64,000 nt of DNA from Bdellovibrionota bacterium (GCA_040386775.1 JAZKEU010000017.1:21464-85463); one strand, 5' to 3'; numbered from the stretch's first letter, positions 27,860 through 36,507 are shown. Numbers and translations are program-made. The notes: generated from the letters alone by a model not told the origin.

Positions 27860-28525
27860 CTAAAAAAGTTTAAACTTTGTTGAGATGTCGAAGGTTTGAA
27901 TCATTGCTTTTTTCTTACCCGAAATAGACTTCAGATCGAAGACAAAGTTTTCCTCTGTTAATTCGATTCCTTTGAATCGACCTAAAGGGTGTTGCTCATC
28001 ACCAATACTTTTTATTACTTTAGCCATGTATGGTCTTAATTGAGATTGTGAAGTTCGTTTAGAGTCTAAACTTAATATAATATTGACGTCCTTATCCGCG
28101 AGTAAATCAGTCCAAGTTCCCTTCGCAAACTTTCCTGTAATTTGATAATGTAAATCTATACGGAGATTTTTTTCAGGGTATTCTCTTCTATTAATTTCGA
28201 TAGTGACATTTTTATCATCAATTTTTTTCATAATTAACTCAGAAAAACCGCTTGCATCCTTTCCTGGAACTTTATTGGCAGTTATTTTTTTTCCAGACCT
28301 CTTATTCGTTTCATTAACCTTCTGCTGTAAGAAAGTAACGTTTGCAGAATTTTGTTCAAATACGATTTCCTCTTTATGGTCCAATATAGCGTTATAAACA
28401 AATTTTCCTTCTGGAGAAGTAATGAGTTTTGCTTCTCTAGTTATTGCTGAAGATGTAGAGCTAATTAAAGCTACGGCCATTGTTATAGATAAGTATTTAA
28501 TAAGTTCATTCATGTTAAAAGCCAT
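27860..28525 (-). CDS. exported protein of unknown function
   Basis: 221 residues. The ATG at 28525 has an SD (gaggag) 7 bases upstream; the frame continues upstream without one. A signal peptide spans about residues 1-27 (hydrophobic core AVALIS, cleavage after SSA). The mature part is a lysine-rich, beta-strand-patterned domain without cysteine, probably periplasmic. No family recognised. A possible small basic ORF follows immediately. Confidence 0.75.
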   Translation of the reverse strand: MAFNMNELIKYLSITMAVALISSTSSAITREAKLITSPEGKFVYNAILDHKEEIVFEQNSANVTFLQQKVNETNKRSGKKITANKVPGKDASGFSELIMKKIDDKNVTIEINRREYPEKNLRIDLHYQITGKFAKGTWTDLLADKDVNIILSLDSKRTSQSQLRPYMAKVIKSIGDEQHPLGRFKGIELTEENFVFDLKSISGKKKAMIQTFDISTKFKLF

Positions 28526-28705
28526 AAGTGTCTCCTCTTCATAGCTTTGACCTACTAGTACAAGAGTTGTTCCATTCAAAATAACAATAATTGGATCTGA
28601 AATCTAAATTTTGATTTGGGTTGTTTTTTTTACAGGAGATATTGGGACCATGGCCAAAGTGACTCTTACAAAATGAGGTATATCTTTGATAGAGATATTC
28701 GGCGC

Positions 28706-28732
28706 AAAAAAAAAGCCCCGGTTAGGGGGCTT
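28706..28732 (-). terminator. intrinsic terminator on the minus strand
   Basis: 7-bp GC-rich stem aagcccc/ggggctt, 6-base loop, followed on the minus strand by nine T. It lies upstream of, not after, the gene at 27860-28525, so it must end a transcript originating further right. Confidence 0.88.
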
Positions 28733-28895
28733 ATGAGGTCATGCTTGCTAATCTGAAAACAGAACTAAGGGGGGAGGGATGTCCGAATTCAATTTAGCAA
28801 GCAGGTTATCCTTAAGCAATCACTGTGCCATCTCTACGTGGCTTAAAATGTCTAAGACATTCATTTTTATGTAAGAGATTCATGATGAGTGAAGA
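28706..28895 (-). ncRNA. candidate structured sRNA with a C-rich loop
   Basis: Read on the minus strand, the stretch has three hairpins (aatgtc/gacatt; gcca/tggc; and a 10-bp stem at 28742-28751 with 28794-28803 whose loop shows the run ccctcccccctt) and ends in a textbook terminator. The C-rich run would be able to pair with Shine-Dalgarno sequences. The 5' end is set from a TATTAT box at 28902-28907; no good -35 is seen. No Rfam family recognised. Confidence 0.45.
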
Positions 28896-28907
28896 AAAGT
28901 CATAATA

Positions 28908-28974
28908 GTGAGCCGCACCTTTACCAAAGACTCGCGTTAATACGACGCAAACCTTTGGAAAAGGTGCGGCTCAC
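28908..28974. repeat. 22-bp inverted repeat (one mismatch), 23-base loop
   Basis: 28908-28929 pairs with 28953-28974 except at one position. The loop contains gcgt/acgc, which can pair further. It could be a DNA palindrome, a terminator on the plus strand (followed by ctttta) or a small repeat element. Confidence 0.8.
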
Positions 28975-28975
28975 C

Positions 28976-29027
28976 TTTTACCCAAAAATGCGCGGGTGGC
29001 GGCCCTCAACGTCACTCGTGGGTAAAA
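28976..29027. repeat. second inverted repeat, 8-bp ends
   Basis: ttttaccc (28976-28983) pairs with gggtaaaa (29020-29027) around a G+C-rich 36-base interior, unlike the AT-rich surroundings. It abuts the preceding repeat. Confidence 0.6.
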
Positions 29028-29177
29028 ATTACATCTTTATAGGTGTCTAAAATATAAACAATACTAGTGATATTAATAACTTATGCAATTTTAAATTATA
29101 TACAACGCGAGGCATAACAATTGCTCATATAGGCTGAGTTAGGATTGGAATTAAAAATATTAAACGAGGACTTATTT

Positions 29178-30350
29178 ATGAAAATGAAGTTTGTAGTTGG
29201 GTTAGCAGTTAGTGCTTTAAGCCTATCAGCCTTTGCCCAAGGTTCAGTAGAGAACCAAGCCATTATCGAAGTTGTGAATGATCCAGCTCCGGCTGCGTCG
29301 GCGAAAGATTTATCTCAAGCCAACTCACAGTCACAAACCGTGACTACGACAACAACGTTACAGCCGATTGTTCAAAATCAACCGGTTATCACGCAACAAC
29401 AACCTACTATATATGTACAAAAGCAGGAGTCGGCAGTTGTTGAAGCCTCACCACTCAGTGAATCTGCTGCTGATAAGTTAAGAAAGCAGAGAATCGAGAT
29501 GGAACAACAAACTGAATCTAAGATTGTTGAAAAACTCGAAGAAGCTAGAATGAAGGCTGAGCAAGAGAGAGCTAATAAGCTTTTAACTGGCTTAGAAGAA
29601 AAGAAAGAAGAGAAAAAAGAAGAAGTTATGGCTCCTGTAGTAGCGCCAGTGGTTGTTGCTCCACAAGCTATTCAAGTGGTTGAGCCAGTGATCGTTCAAG
29701 AAGTTAAGCCTGAACCAGCTGTAGAAGTTAAAACGGAACTGGCTAAATTGGACGAAGAAGAAAAGAAATCCTCACACCGTTTATTCGTTGGGGCTGATGC
29801 AGGTTTTGTATCTTACCCGGCTGACAATATCAAGACAACAGGAGCTGCAGGTTTTACTGTAGGTTCAGTGATCGATGAGAAGTATATCGTTGAAGGTGGC
29901 TTCCTTTACTCAAAAGGTGATATTGAAAGCGTTGTTAGAGACTATATTTATGGTATGTTCCCAACAATCATCGAGATGGAACAATACAACTTCTCGGGTG
30001 CATTTAAATATAGAATTTTAAAAACAAGACTCTCTCCATATGTGGGCGGATCTTTATCTTATACATATAGAAATTATGAAGACAGACAGTCTAATGAAAT
30101 CACTTACGGTTACCCAGCTCTTGAGAGCAGCTCATGGGCGATTGATTTAGGTTTAATCGTTGGTGCGGATATCAGATTGACGGATTCATTCACAATCGGT
30201 GCAGACTTGAAGTATGTAATGAACGTTGCATACGACACAAATTCAAATGGTCGTTACGAGACATCGCAAATGTATGATGATTTCTACACTGATCCAGTTG
30301 AAGAATTAGGATACTATAACTTCCTAATCAACGCGAAATTTACTTTCTAA
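29178..30350 (+). CDS. outer-membrane beta-barrel protein with coiled-coil N-terminal region
   Basis: 390 residues from the ATG at 29178 (SD gagga). Signal peptide MKMKFVVGLAV... with cleavage after AFAQ; then a Thr/Gln-rich segment, a charged coiled coil (about 95-150: KLRKQRIEMEQQ...EEKKEEKKEE), a Val/Pro/Glu linker, and a C-terminal domain of about 185 residues with alternating aromatic strands ending in ...NAKFTF, a typical barrel-closing signature with terminal Phe. It resembles small porin-like OmpA/OmpW-size barrels with a periplasmic stalk. Function unknown; likely abundant in the envelope. A very strong terminator follows. Confidence 0.82.
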   Translation: MKMKFVVGLAVSALSLSAFAQGSVENQAIIEVVNDPAPAASAKDLSQANSQSQTVTTTTTLQPIVQNQPVITQQQPTIYVQKQESAVVEASPLSESAADKLRKQRIEMEQQTESKIVEKLEEARMKAEQERANKLLTGLEEKKEEKKEEVMAPVVAPVVVAPQAIQVVEPVIVQEVKPEPAVEVKTELAKLDEEEKKSSHRLFVGADAGFVSYPADNIKTTGAAGFTVGSVIDEKYIVEGGFLYSKGDIESVVRDYIYGMFPTIIEMEQYNFSGAFKYRILKTRLSPYVGGSLSYTYRNYEDRQSNEITYGYPALESSSWAIDLGLIVGADIRLTDSFTIGADLKYVMNVAYDTNSNGRYETSQMYDDFYTDPVEELGYYNFLINAKFTF

Positions 30351-30422
30351 GAGAGTTTTCGTGTGACCCGGTGCCCTTGGATCGACTGAAGGCGCCTAAT
30401 ATATTAAATAGTGAAACTTTGG

Positions 30423-30477
30423 GACATATATAAATCTTCCGGTACGTTAGCTCTTGATTTATATATGTCTTTTTTTT
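30423..30477 (+). terminator. intrinsic terminator of the barrel-protein gene
   Basis: 14-bp perfect stem (30423-30436 with 30456-30469), 19-base loop, followed by eight T. Confidence 0.92.
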
Positions 30478-30482
30478 ATTGT
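30454..30482 (+). promoter_or_regulatory. promoter embedded in the preceding terminator
   Basis: TTGATT (30454-30459) overlaps the right arm of the terminator; 17 bases later TATTGT (30477-30482). The ATG at 30489 is 6 bases on, so the mRNA would be leaderless, as proposed for pdxH. Confidence 0.4.
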
Positions 30483-30488
30483 AAATAT

Positions 30489-31148
30489 ATGAACCATAGA
30501 ATTATGAAACTTCTAATCTTCGTTTTTACAATCTTTTCTATCTCTGCTCATTCCAAATCATTCTCTTCTGAAGTTGTTGCAAAGATCGGCAGAGATGTCG
30601 TTACCAGCAGAAAGGTCATCGCTGATACAATCTTAGAAGGTCAGTGGATCAAATCCGCAACCGGCGCAAAGAATACATCTACGCAAAGCGATGAATTCAA
30701 CAGCGATCTCAATCGGTATCTTATGGAGAGAGTAGTATACTTAGAATCCAAATCTTTTTCTCTGATAAATGTGACGCCATCAGAAGTAGAGAAATCAAAA
30801 AAGTCTGTTCTCAATAGAATCAAAAACTCAAGCTCTGCCTCCATATGGGCAGAATTAGCGCTTACTCAAGAAGAGATAGGAGAGCTTATGAAGCAAAAAA
30901 TTTCTTCACAAAAATTTATTGAATTCAAATCCAAGGCCTCCTATGTCCCTGTGACAGAGGCTGAAGCTTTCAATTACTACAATAACAATAAAGACAAATA
31001 TGACGGTAAGGAATACAAATCCATAAAGGAAGGTCTTAAAAAGAGCCTTGCAAAACTTCAAGCGGAGCAACGTTTAGAAGCTTGGTATGATATCTTAAAG
31101 AAAAAGTATGATGTTACAAAAACCATCAGTTATATTGCGCCAGAATGA
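30489..31148 (+). CDS. periplasmic SurA-like (SurA_N-fold) protein without PPIase domain
   Basis: 219 residues. Signal peptide (KLLIFVFTIFSISAHS). VVAKIGRDVVTSRKV near the mature N-terminus, the helical middle, and a C-terminal helix returning after YYNNNKDKY recall the N-terminal chaperone module of SurA/PpiD proteins; the parvulin domain is absent. A role in holding outer-membrane proteins is therefore plausible, and the neighbour upstream is a barrel protein. Starts upstream of 30489 would lie in the terminator; ATG 30504 is an alternative. It overlaps the next gene by four bases (ATGA). Confidence 0.6.
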   Translation: MNHRIMKLLIFVFTIFSISAHSKSFSSEVVAKIGRDVVTSRKVIADTILEGQWIKSATGAKNTSTQSDEFNSDLNRYLMERVVYLESKSFSLINVTPSEVEKSKKSVLNRIKNSSSASIWAELALTQEEIGELMKQKISSQKFIEFKSKASYVPVTEAEAFNYYNNNKDKYDGKEYKSIKEGLKKSLAKLQAEQRLEAWYDILKKKYDVTKTISYIAPE

Positions 31149-31597
31149 TTTTTAAGCAGCTCAATTCCTCGCACATTTTAGAGGTAGAAAATATTTTAAA
31201 GAGTCATGAGTCTATGGACTTTGAACGCTTTGGTTTGAGATTGAGTGCTGCTCAAATAGAATATTCACTTTCAAAAGATATTTGTTTTGGTTTTTTTGAT
31301 GGAGATAAGTTGCTGGCATTTATTTTGGGTAGAAAAGTTGATCAGGAGATTTTTGAAATTGATATGACGATGACAAATAAAGCGGATCTTAAAAAAGGCC
31401 ACATGGAAAAATTTTTTAAAGAAATGATCATGCATTTAAAAAATAATGGTGTTTTTTATAAGATTTGGCTAGAAGTTCATGAGGAAAATAACCCGGCCTT
31501 GAGTTTTTATAAAAAAATGGGATTTACCCAAAACTCCGCACGTTCCAAGTATTATCCCGATGGCAAGGCGGCAATTCTTATGACTTTAATCCTCTAA
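31145..31597 (+). CDS. GNAT-family N-acetyltransferase (RimI-like)
   Basis: 150 residues. The GNAT fold is recognisable from the acetyl-CoA-binding region and the C-terminal IWLEVHEENNPALSFYKKMGFT motif, close to RimI and other N-alpha or side-chain acetyltransferases. The glycine-rich loop (QxxGxG/A) is weak here (KADLKKGHMEKFF), so the acceptor substrate is unknown. Start overlaps the stop of the SurA-like gene (ATGA), so translation is coupled. Confidence 0.8.
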   Translation: MIFKQLNSSHILEVENILKSHESMDFERFGLRLSAAQIEYSLSKDICFGFFDGDKLLAFILGRKVDQEIFEIDMTMTNKADLKKGHMEKFFKEMIMHLKNNGVFYKIWLEVHEENNPALSFYKKMGFTQNSARSKYYPDGKAAILMTLIL

Positions 31598-31646
31598 GTG
31601 GATTTAATTCGTTTTGAGGGTGTTATGACCGTTTGTTCACTTTAAG

Positions 31647-31684
31647 AAATAGCGATCAAAAGGTTGATTTTAAAAGCTATTTTT
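31647..31684 (+). terminator. hairpin after the acetyltransferase gene
   Basis: aaatagc/gctattt stem enclosing atcaa/ttgat, with T-rich sequence around the right arm. A moderate terminator candidate. Confidence 0.4.
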
Positions 31685-31692
31685 GCTATTTA
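31664..31692 (+). promoter_or_regulatory. candidate promoter ahead of a short terminated transcript
   Basis: TTGATT, 17-base spacer, TATTTA. The predicted transcript from about 31699 would end at the terminator at 31750-31783 (about 85 bases) before reaching rimP. Confidence 0.35.
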
Positions 31693-31749
31693 ATACCTCA
31701 ATTAGACATTTTCTTATGATTGGCGTTGATTCAACAGCTAAACATTAGC

Positions 31750-31783
31750 AAAAAATGGGCTTCGTAAGGGCCCATTTTTTTTT
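31750..31783 (+). terminator. intrinsic terminator upstream of rimP
   Basis: aaaaaatgggc pairs with gcccatttttt (31750-31760 with 31770-31780), followed by more T. It insulates the rimP operon or ends a small RNA. Confidence 0.85.
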
Positions 31784-31845
31784 GGTCAAAGCGATCATTT
31801 AAATGAAATGTGCATTAAGAGTGGAGTCTTTAGGGAGATCCAGAG

Positions 31846-32364
31846 ATGTTACAGAATTTGCCCAAAATGAAAGAGCTAGCAAAAGAAATTTGCAAGGAGC
31901 AAGGTTGCGAACTTTATGATTTAGATTTTTCTCCGGGTTCCAAAGGCGAAGGCCGTAGACTTTTAGTTTACGTTGAAAAAAGCGGCGGAGTGAATTTGGA
32001 AGACTGCGAACGTGTTTCAAAAGGTTTGAGCGAAATTCTTGATGCCAATGATTTAATTCCAGACGGCGAATACGCATTAGAAGTTTCAAGTCCGGGATTA
32101 GAAAGACCACTTAAGGACAAGTGGCACTTTGAAGCTGTAGTTGGCCAAAAGATTTTTGTTCATAGCACAGAATCAATGGATCCATCTGCCAGTGTTCCTA
32201 GATATAAGGTCACGGGCACTTTAGAAAAGGTCAGCGAAAGTGTAGAAGACAGCGAAATCACAGTGAAAGCCGATGGCAAAGATTTTGTGATTTCAATTAT
32301 TAATGTAAAAAAATCTAACGTGATCTTTGATTACGATAGTATTAAAAAGCAGAAAAAGAATTAA
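31846..32364 (+). CDS. rimP: ribosome maturation factor RimP
   Basis: 172 residues; the usual length is 150-160. GCELYDLDFSPG, LLVYVEKSGGVNLEDCERVSKGLSEILD and YALEVSSPGLERPL are the family motifs. RimP assists late 30S assembly. SD gggag. It is the first gene of the rimP-nusA-infB-rbfA-truB-rpsO-pnp series, the classic order in many bacteria. The C-terminal SH3-like domain carries a short acidic insertion. Confidence 0.95.
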   Translation: MLQNLPKMKELAKEICKEQGCELYDLDFSPGSKGEGRRLLVYVEKSGGVNLEDCERVSKGLSEILDANDLIPDGEYALEVSSPGLERPLKDKWHFEAVVGQKIFVHSTESMDPSASVPRYKVTGTLEKVSESVEDSEITVKADGKDFVISIINVKKSNVIFDYDSIKKQKKN

Positions 32365-32383
32365 TACGAACGGGAGTGCTAGA

Positions 32384-33793
32384 ATGGCAACAGACAGTTT
32401 TTCAGGTTTAGGCCGCATGATCGAACAAATTGGTAAAGAAAAAGGAATCGGTAAACAAGTAGTTATCGATGCAATCATTCAAGGTATGCTTACAGCTGCT
32501 AAGAAGAAGTACGGAACTTACAGAGAAATCGAAGCTCAGTACAACGAAGAAGCTGGTGAAGTAGAACTTTTCCAATTTAAAGAAGTTGTCGAAAAAGAAA
32601 AATTCGTAGATGAAGAAGTAGAAATCACAGAAGAAGACGCTCACGAAATGGATCCAGATGCCGTGATTGGTGACTTCATCGGGTTAAAATTAGAAACAAA
32701 AGATTTAGGTCGTATCGCTGCTCAAACAGCTAGACAGATCATCACACAACAAGTTCGTGATGCAGAAAGAGAAATCATCTTCGCTGAATTCGAAAACAGA
32801 AAAGGTGAAATCGCTTCTGGTATCGTAAGACGTGTTGAGAGATCGGCAATCGTTGTGGATCTCGGTAGAACAGAAGCTTACATTCCAATCAGAGAACAAT
32901 TGCCGGGAGAAAACTACAAGCCGGGTGATAGAGTTCAAGGTTACATCGCAGATGTGCGCCAAACTACAAAAGGCCCTCAGATCATCATGTCACGTGCCGA
33001 TGAGAGATACCTTGTTAAATTATTTGAACTTGAAGTTCCAGAAATCGCAGACGGTGTTATCGAAATTAAATCTGCGGCTCGTGAACCAGGTTCAAGAGCT
33101 AAGATCGCGGTATTCACGAACGACGCATCTATCGATCCAGTTGGATCTTGCGTTGGTATGAAAGGTTCGCGCGTTCAGAACATCGTTCAAGAATTACAAG
33201 GTGAGAAAATCGATATCGTTCTTTGGGACGAAGATGTTACAAGATTCGTATCGAACGCTTTAGCTCCGGCTGAAGTTTCAAGAATCATTGTTCACGATTC
33301 AAATAAGAAAATGGAAGTTGTAGTTCCTGACAACCAATTGAGCTTAGCAATTGGTAAAAAAGGTCAGAACGTACGTTTAGCTGCAAAACTTTCTGGATGG
33401 AAAATTGATATCGTTTCTGAAAATGCTCTGGCTCAAAAAACAGCAGCTGCAATCTTCAACTTGATGTTGATTCCTGGACTTACAGATACTCAAGCGCAAA
33501 ACATTTACCAAGCTGGTTTCGTTTCATTCCAAGATATCGCTGATGCTGCTGTCGCAGAACTTCAAGTGATTCCTGGCTTTGATAAGGACACAGTTGCTGA
33601 AAAATTATTGAAAGATTCTCAAGGCTTATTGAAAAAATACGAAGATTCTGGCGAGGCAATTCCTGCGGCACCAGTTTCAACGGAAGGTTCAAAGGAAGTT
33701 GTATCTCAAATGGCAAAATCTTCTGCAGACCAACGTTTGAAAGAAGAATTGGCAGCATTAGAAAAAAATGGATCGACGAAAGAAAAGAATTAA
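32384..33793 (+). CDS. nusA: transcription termination/antitermination factor NusA
   Basis: 469 residues from the ATG at 32384 (SD gggag), which gives the expected N-terminus. Order: N-terminal polymerase-binding domain (1-130), S1 domain (about 135-200), two KH domains (about 205-350; GSCVGMKGSRVQNI and LAIGKKGQNVRLAAKL), and a C-terminal helix-hairpin region (about 360-430) followed by a charged tail. It binds RNA polymerase and controls pausing and termination. The ylxR and L7Ae-like genes that often follow nusA are missing; infB begins 58 bases on. Confidence 0.96.
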   Translation: MATDSFSGLGRMIEQIGKEKGIGKQVVIDAIIQGMLTAAKKKYGTYREIEAQYNEEAGEVELFQFKEVVEKEKFVDEEVEITEEDAHEMDPDAVIGDFIGLKLETKDLGRIAAQTARQIITQQVRDAEREIIFAEFENRKGEIASGIVRRVERSAIVVDLGRTEAYIPIREQLPGENYKPGDRVQGYIADVRQTTKGPQIIMSRADERYLVKLFELEVPEIADGVIEIKSAAREPGSRAKIAVFTNDASIDPVGSCVGMKGSRVQNIVQELQGEKIDIVLWDEDVTRFVSNALAPAEVSRIIVHDSNKKMEVVVPDNQLSLAIGKKGQNVRLAAKLSGWKIDIVSENALAQKTAAAIFNLMLIPGLTDTQAQNIYQAGFVSFQDIADAAVAELQVIPGFDKDTVAEKLLKDSQGLLKKYEDSGEAIPAAPVSTEGSKEVVSQMAKSSADQRLKEELAALEKNGSTKEKN

Positions 33794-33851
33794 TTAAGAA
33801 AAATCGGTTATCGTTTGCATTCAGCAAGCGATGCATCCGGAGGAGCAATAC

Positions 33852-36479
33852 TTGTCGCAACTTAGATTATACGAATTCGCAAAAGAAATTGGCGTAGAAA
33901 CGCTAATGCTTATGGATAAACTCAAGACTTGGAAAATTCCAGTGAAGAGTCATATGGCTACATTGGACGATGACACAATTGAGCTTATTAAGGCCAAGCT
34001 CGATGAAGAGAGTAGGCCGAAAGCGGGAGCAACAAAAAAAGTTGCGAAGAAGAAAGTTGCCAAAAAAGCGACCACAGCAAAAGAAGCCGCCCCAGCGGTA
34101 AAAAAGAAAGTCACAGCAACAAAATCAACTGGTGGAATTGTTAAAAAAGTTGCAGAGAAGAAAACAGTTCTTAGACGTAAAGTTGATGAACAAGCTCTCG
34201 CAGAAGAAAGAGCGGCGGCGGAAGCGGCAAAAGCGGAAGAGAAAGCTGCTCAAAGCACGGCAGAAGATCAGGTTGTTGAGGGCGCAGTAGAAGCGGCATC
34301 TTCTCAAGCTGAGCCAGTAAAAGCTAGAGATCGCGGAAATATCATTGGTAGAATGGATCTTGCTAAGCTTAAACCTCAGCAGAGACCTTCTTACAATCAA
34401 GGTGATCGCGGTAGCAGTCAAGGCAGCGGAATGAATTCGCCAACTTCGATCAGTGGCGGAAATACTAGAAATTTAAGAACCGGTTTTATTTCGGCTCCTA
34501 TGGATCCTTACATGGAAGCGGACTTCGAAGCTCGTAAGAAGAAATTAGAAGAAGAAGAGCTCGAAAAAGAACGTAAGAAAAAAGCTAAAGCGGAAGAAGC
34601 TGTCGCGACTACATTTACGGCTACAGAATACCGTAAGCGTGAAGTGATCTTCCAACCAAAAAAGAAAAAAGCTCCAACTAAAGAAGCAAAGAAAACTCAA
34701 ATTACAACACCAGCGGCTCATAAAAGAGTTTTAAAAATTGAAAACAAAATTAGACTGACTGATTTTGCGCAAGAATTGGGTATTAAGACTGCACCATTGG
34801 TTTCTCGCCTTATGAAAGAAGGTATGATGGTCACTCCAAATTCAGAATTGGATTTTGATACAGTGGCTATCATTGCACCAGAATATGGTTTTGAGGTGCA
34901 AAACATATACAAGTCTGCTGAAGACATCTTAAAAGATGTTGCCGAAACATCGGCACCTGCTGACATGATTGTGAGAATCCCAGTCGTGACAGTTATGGGT
35001 CACGTAGATCATGGTAAAACAAGCTTATTAGATGCAATTAGAAAAGCAGATGTAGCTGCCGGTGAAGCGGGTGGTATCACTCAGCATATTGGTGCTTACA
35101 AAGTAACTCTAGAAGACGGAAAACAAATCACGTTCATCGATACTCCAGGTCACGCGGCCTTCACTGCAATGAGAGCCCGTGGCGCTAACGTTACGGATAT
35201 CGTTGTGTTGGTTGTTTCAGCTGATGATGGTGTAATGCCTCAAACAGTAGAAGCATTGAACCACGCGAAGAGCGCAGGCGTTCCGATCATCGTTGCAATG
35301 AACAAGATCGACAAACCTTCGGCAAATCCAGAAAAAATTAAACAACAATTATCAGAATACGAATTACTTCCTGAAGAATGGGGTGGAACAACAATTTTCC
35401 AAGCCGTATCCGCTCTTAAAAAAGATGGTATCAAGGAATTGTTAGAGCACATCCTTCTCGTCGCCGAAGTTCAAGAATTAAAAGGCGATCCAAATCGCGC
35501 AGCCAGTGGAGTAGTGATTGAGTCTCGTATGGATAAAGGACGTGGCGTAGTTGCGACTGTTCTTGTGAAGAATGGAACTTTGAAAGCTACTCAATATATG
35601 GTTGCTGGGGGATCATTTGGCCGTGTTCGTATGATGACGAATGAAAAAGGTCAAAAATTAGAATCTGCAGGACCAGGCGAACCAGTTGAAGTTCTTGGTT
35701 TAGATAAAGTTCCTTTGGCAGGAGATTTATTCGACGTAGTTGCTTCAGAAAAAATGGCTGAAGAAGTTGCGAAGAAACGTCAAGAGCAAGGAAATGAATT
35801 AAAAGAAACTCCAAATTCAAAAATGACTTTGGAAAGCATCTTCTCAAAGATTCAAACAGGTAACGTAAAAGAACTTCCCATCATTCTTAAGGCAGACGTT
35901 GCGGGTAGTGCCGAGGCTGTAAAAGCAATGTTAGAAAAGACATCAACCGATGAAGTGAAAGTAAGAATTCTTCACACGGGAGTGGGTGGAATTACGGAAT
36001 CTGACGTTCTTTTAGCTCAGACTTCTACAGGATTAGTAATTGGATTTAACGTTAGACCAGACGGCGGCGCTCAAAGCCTCGCAAAACAAAGAGGAATTGA
36101 GATTAAAACCTACTCGATCATCTATGAATTGGTAGATGACATTAAGAAAGCTCTTTCTGGATTGTTAGAACCTGAATATAAAGAAGTTATTCTTGGTTCA
36201 GCAGAAGTTCGTCAAACTATCACTGTTCCTAAGATCGGTATGATTGCTGGTAGCCATGTGAAAGACGGAAAAATCACTAGAAACTCAAGTGTTCGTCTCA
36301 TTAGAGAAGGTCGCGTGATCTACGAAGGAAAATTATCTTCATTGAAACGTTTCAAAGACGATGCGAGAGAAGTTGCTGCGGGTTATGAGTGTGGTATTGG
36401 AATCGAAAACTACAACGACCTTAAAGTGGGCGACGTTATCGAAGCGTTTGAGAAACAAACAATCGCAAGATCGATTTAG
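33852..36479 (+). CDS. infB: translation initiation factor IF-2
   Basis: 875 residues from a TTG at 33852, eight bases after ggagg; the in-frame ATG at 33831 overlaps that SD and is less likely. N-terminal IF2_N-like segment (LRLYEFAKEIGVE), then a long Lys/Ala/Glu-rich low-complexity linker (about 55-245), a second IF2_N module, the GTPase domain with GHVDHGKT (about 383-390), DTPGHAAF and NKID, and the IF-2 domains II-IV. It places initiator tRNA on the 30S subunit. Coding continues in the usual operon order. Confidence 0.96.
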   Translation: MSQLRLYEFAKEIGVETLMLMDKLKTWKIPVKSHMATLDDDTIELIKAKLDEESRPKAGATKKVAKKKVAKKATTAKEAAPAVKKKVTATKSTGGIVKKVAEKKTVLRRKVDEQALAEERAAAEAAKAEEKAAQSTAEDQVVEGAVEAASSQAEPVKARDRGNIIGRMDLAKLKPQQRPSYNQGDRGSSQGSGMNSPTSISGGNTRNLRTGFISAPMDPYMEADFEARKKKLEEEELEKERKKKAKAEEAVATTFTATEYRKREVIFQPKKKKAPTKEAKKTQITTPAAHKRVLKIENKIRLTDFAQELGIKTAPLVSRLMKEGMMVTPNSELDFDTVAIIAPEYGFEVQNIYKSAEDILKDVAETSAPADMIVRIPVVTVMGHVDHGKTSLLDAIRKADVAAGEAGGITQHIGAYKVTLEDGKQITFIDTPGHAAFTAMRARGANVTDIVVLVVSADDGVMPQTVEALNHAKSAGVPIIVAMNKIDKPSANPEKIKQQLSEYELLPEEWGGTTIFQAVSALKKDGIKELLEHILLVAEVQELKGDPNRAASGVVIESRMDKGRGVVATVLVKNGTLKATQYMVAGGSFGRVRMMTNEKGQKLESAGPGEPVEVLGLDKVPLAGDLFDVVASEKMAEEVAKKRQEQGNELKETPNSKMTLESIFSKIQTGNVKELPIILKADVAGSAEAVKAMLEKTSTDEVKVRILHTGVGGITESDVLLAQTSTGLVIGFNVRPDGGAQSLAKQRGIEIKTYSIIYELVDDIKKALSGLLEPEYKEVILGSAEVRQTITVPKIGMIAGSHVKDGKITRNSSVRLIREGRVIYEGKLSSLKRFKDDAREVAAGYECGIGIENYNDLKVGDVIEAFEKQTIARSI

Positions 36480-36507
36480 CCGAATTTATTCTAAAGATAG
36501 GACAAGA

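Larger units (their letters stand above)
28526..29177. other. 652-base gene-poor stretch with RNA-like structure
   Basis: No convincing protein gene. It holds a minus-strand intrinsic terminator (28706-28732), a candidate ncRNA behind it, and two inverted repeats (28908-28974 and 28976-29027). A 31-codon plus-strand frame at 28779-28874 with a G-rich SD is probably a by-product of the C-rich RNA. Confidence 0.6.

Noticed and set aside
28639..28665. 8-codon plus-strand frame with SD aggag
   Set aside because: Too short to support and not followed by a gene it could lead.
28779..28874. 31-codon plus-strand frame with a G-rich SD
   Set aside because: The SD is the complement of a C-rich loop in a better-supported minus-strand RNA, and the peptide has no toxin-like or signal features. 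Kept only as an alternative reading.
28908..28974. Possible c-di-GMP (GEMM) riboswitch because of gacgcaaacc
   Set aside because: The other conserved parts of GEMM, including the gtagcgggg-type stem, are missing; the structure is a simple long inverted repeat.
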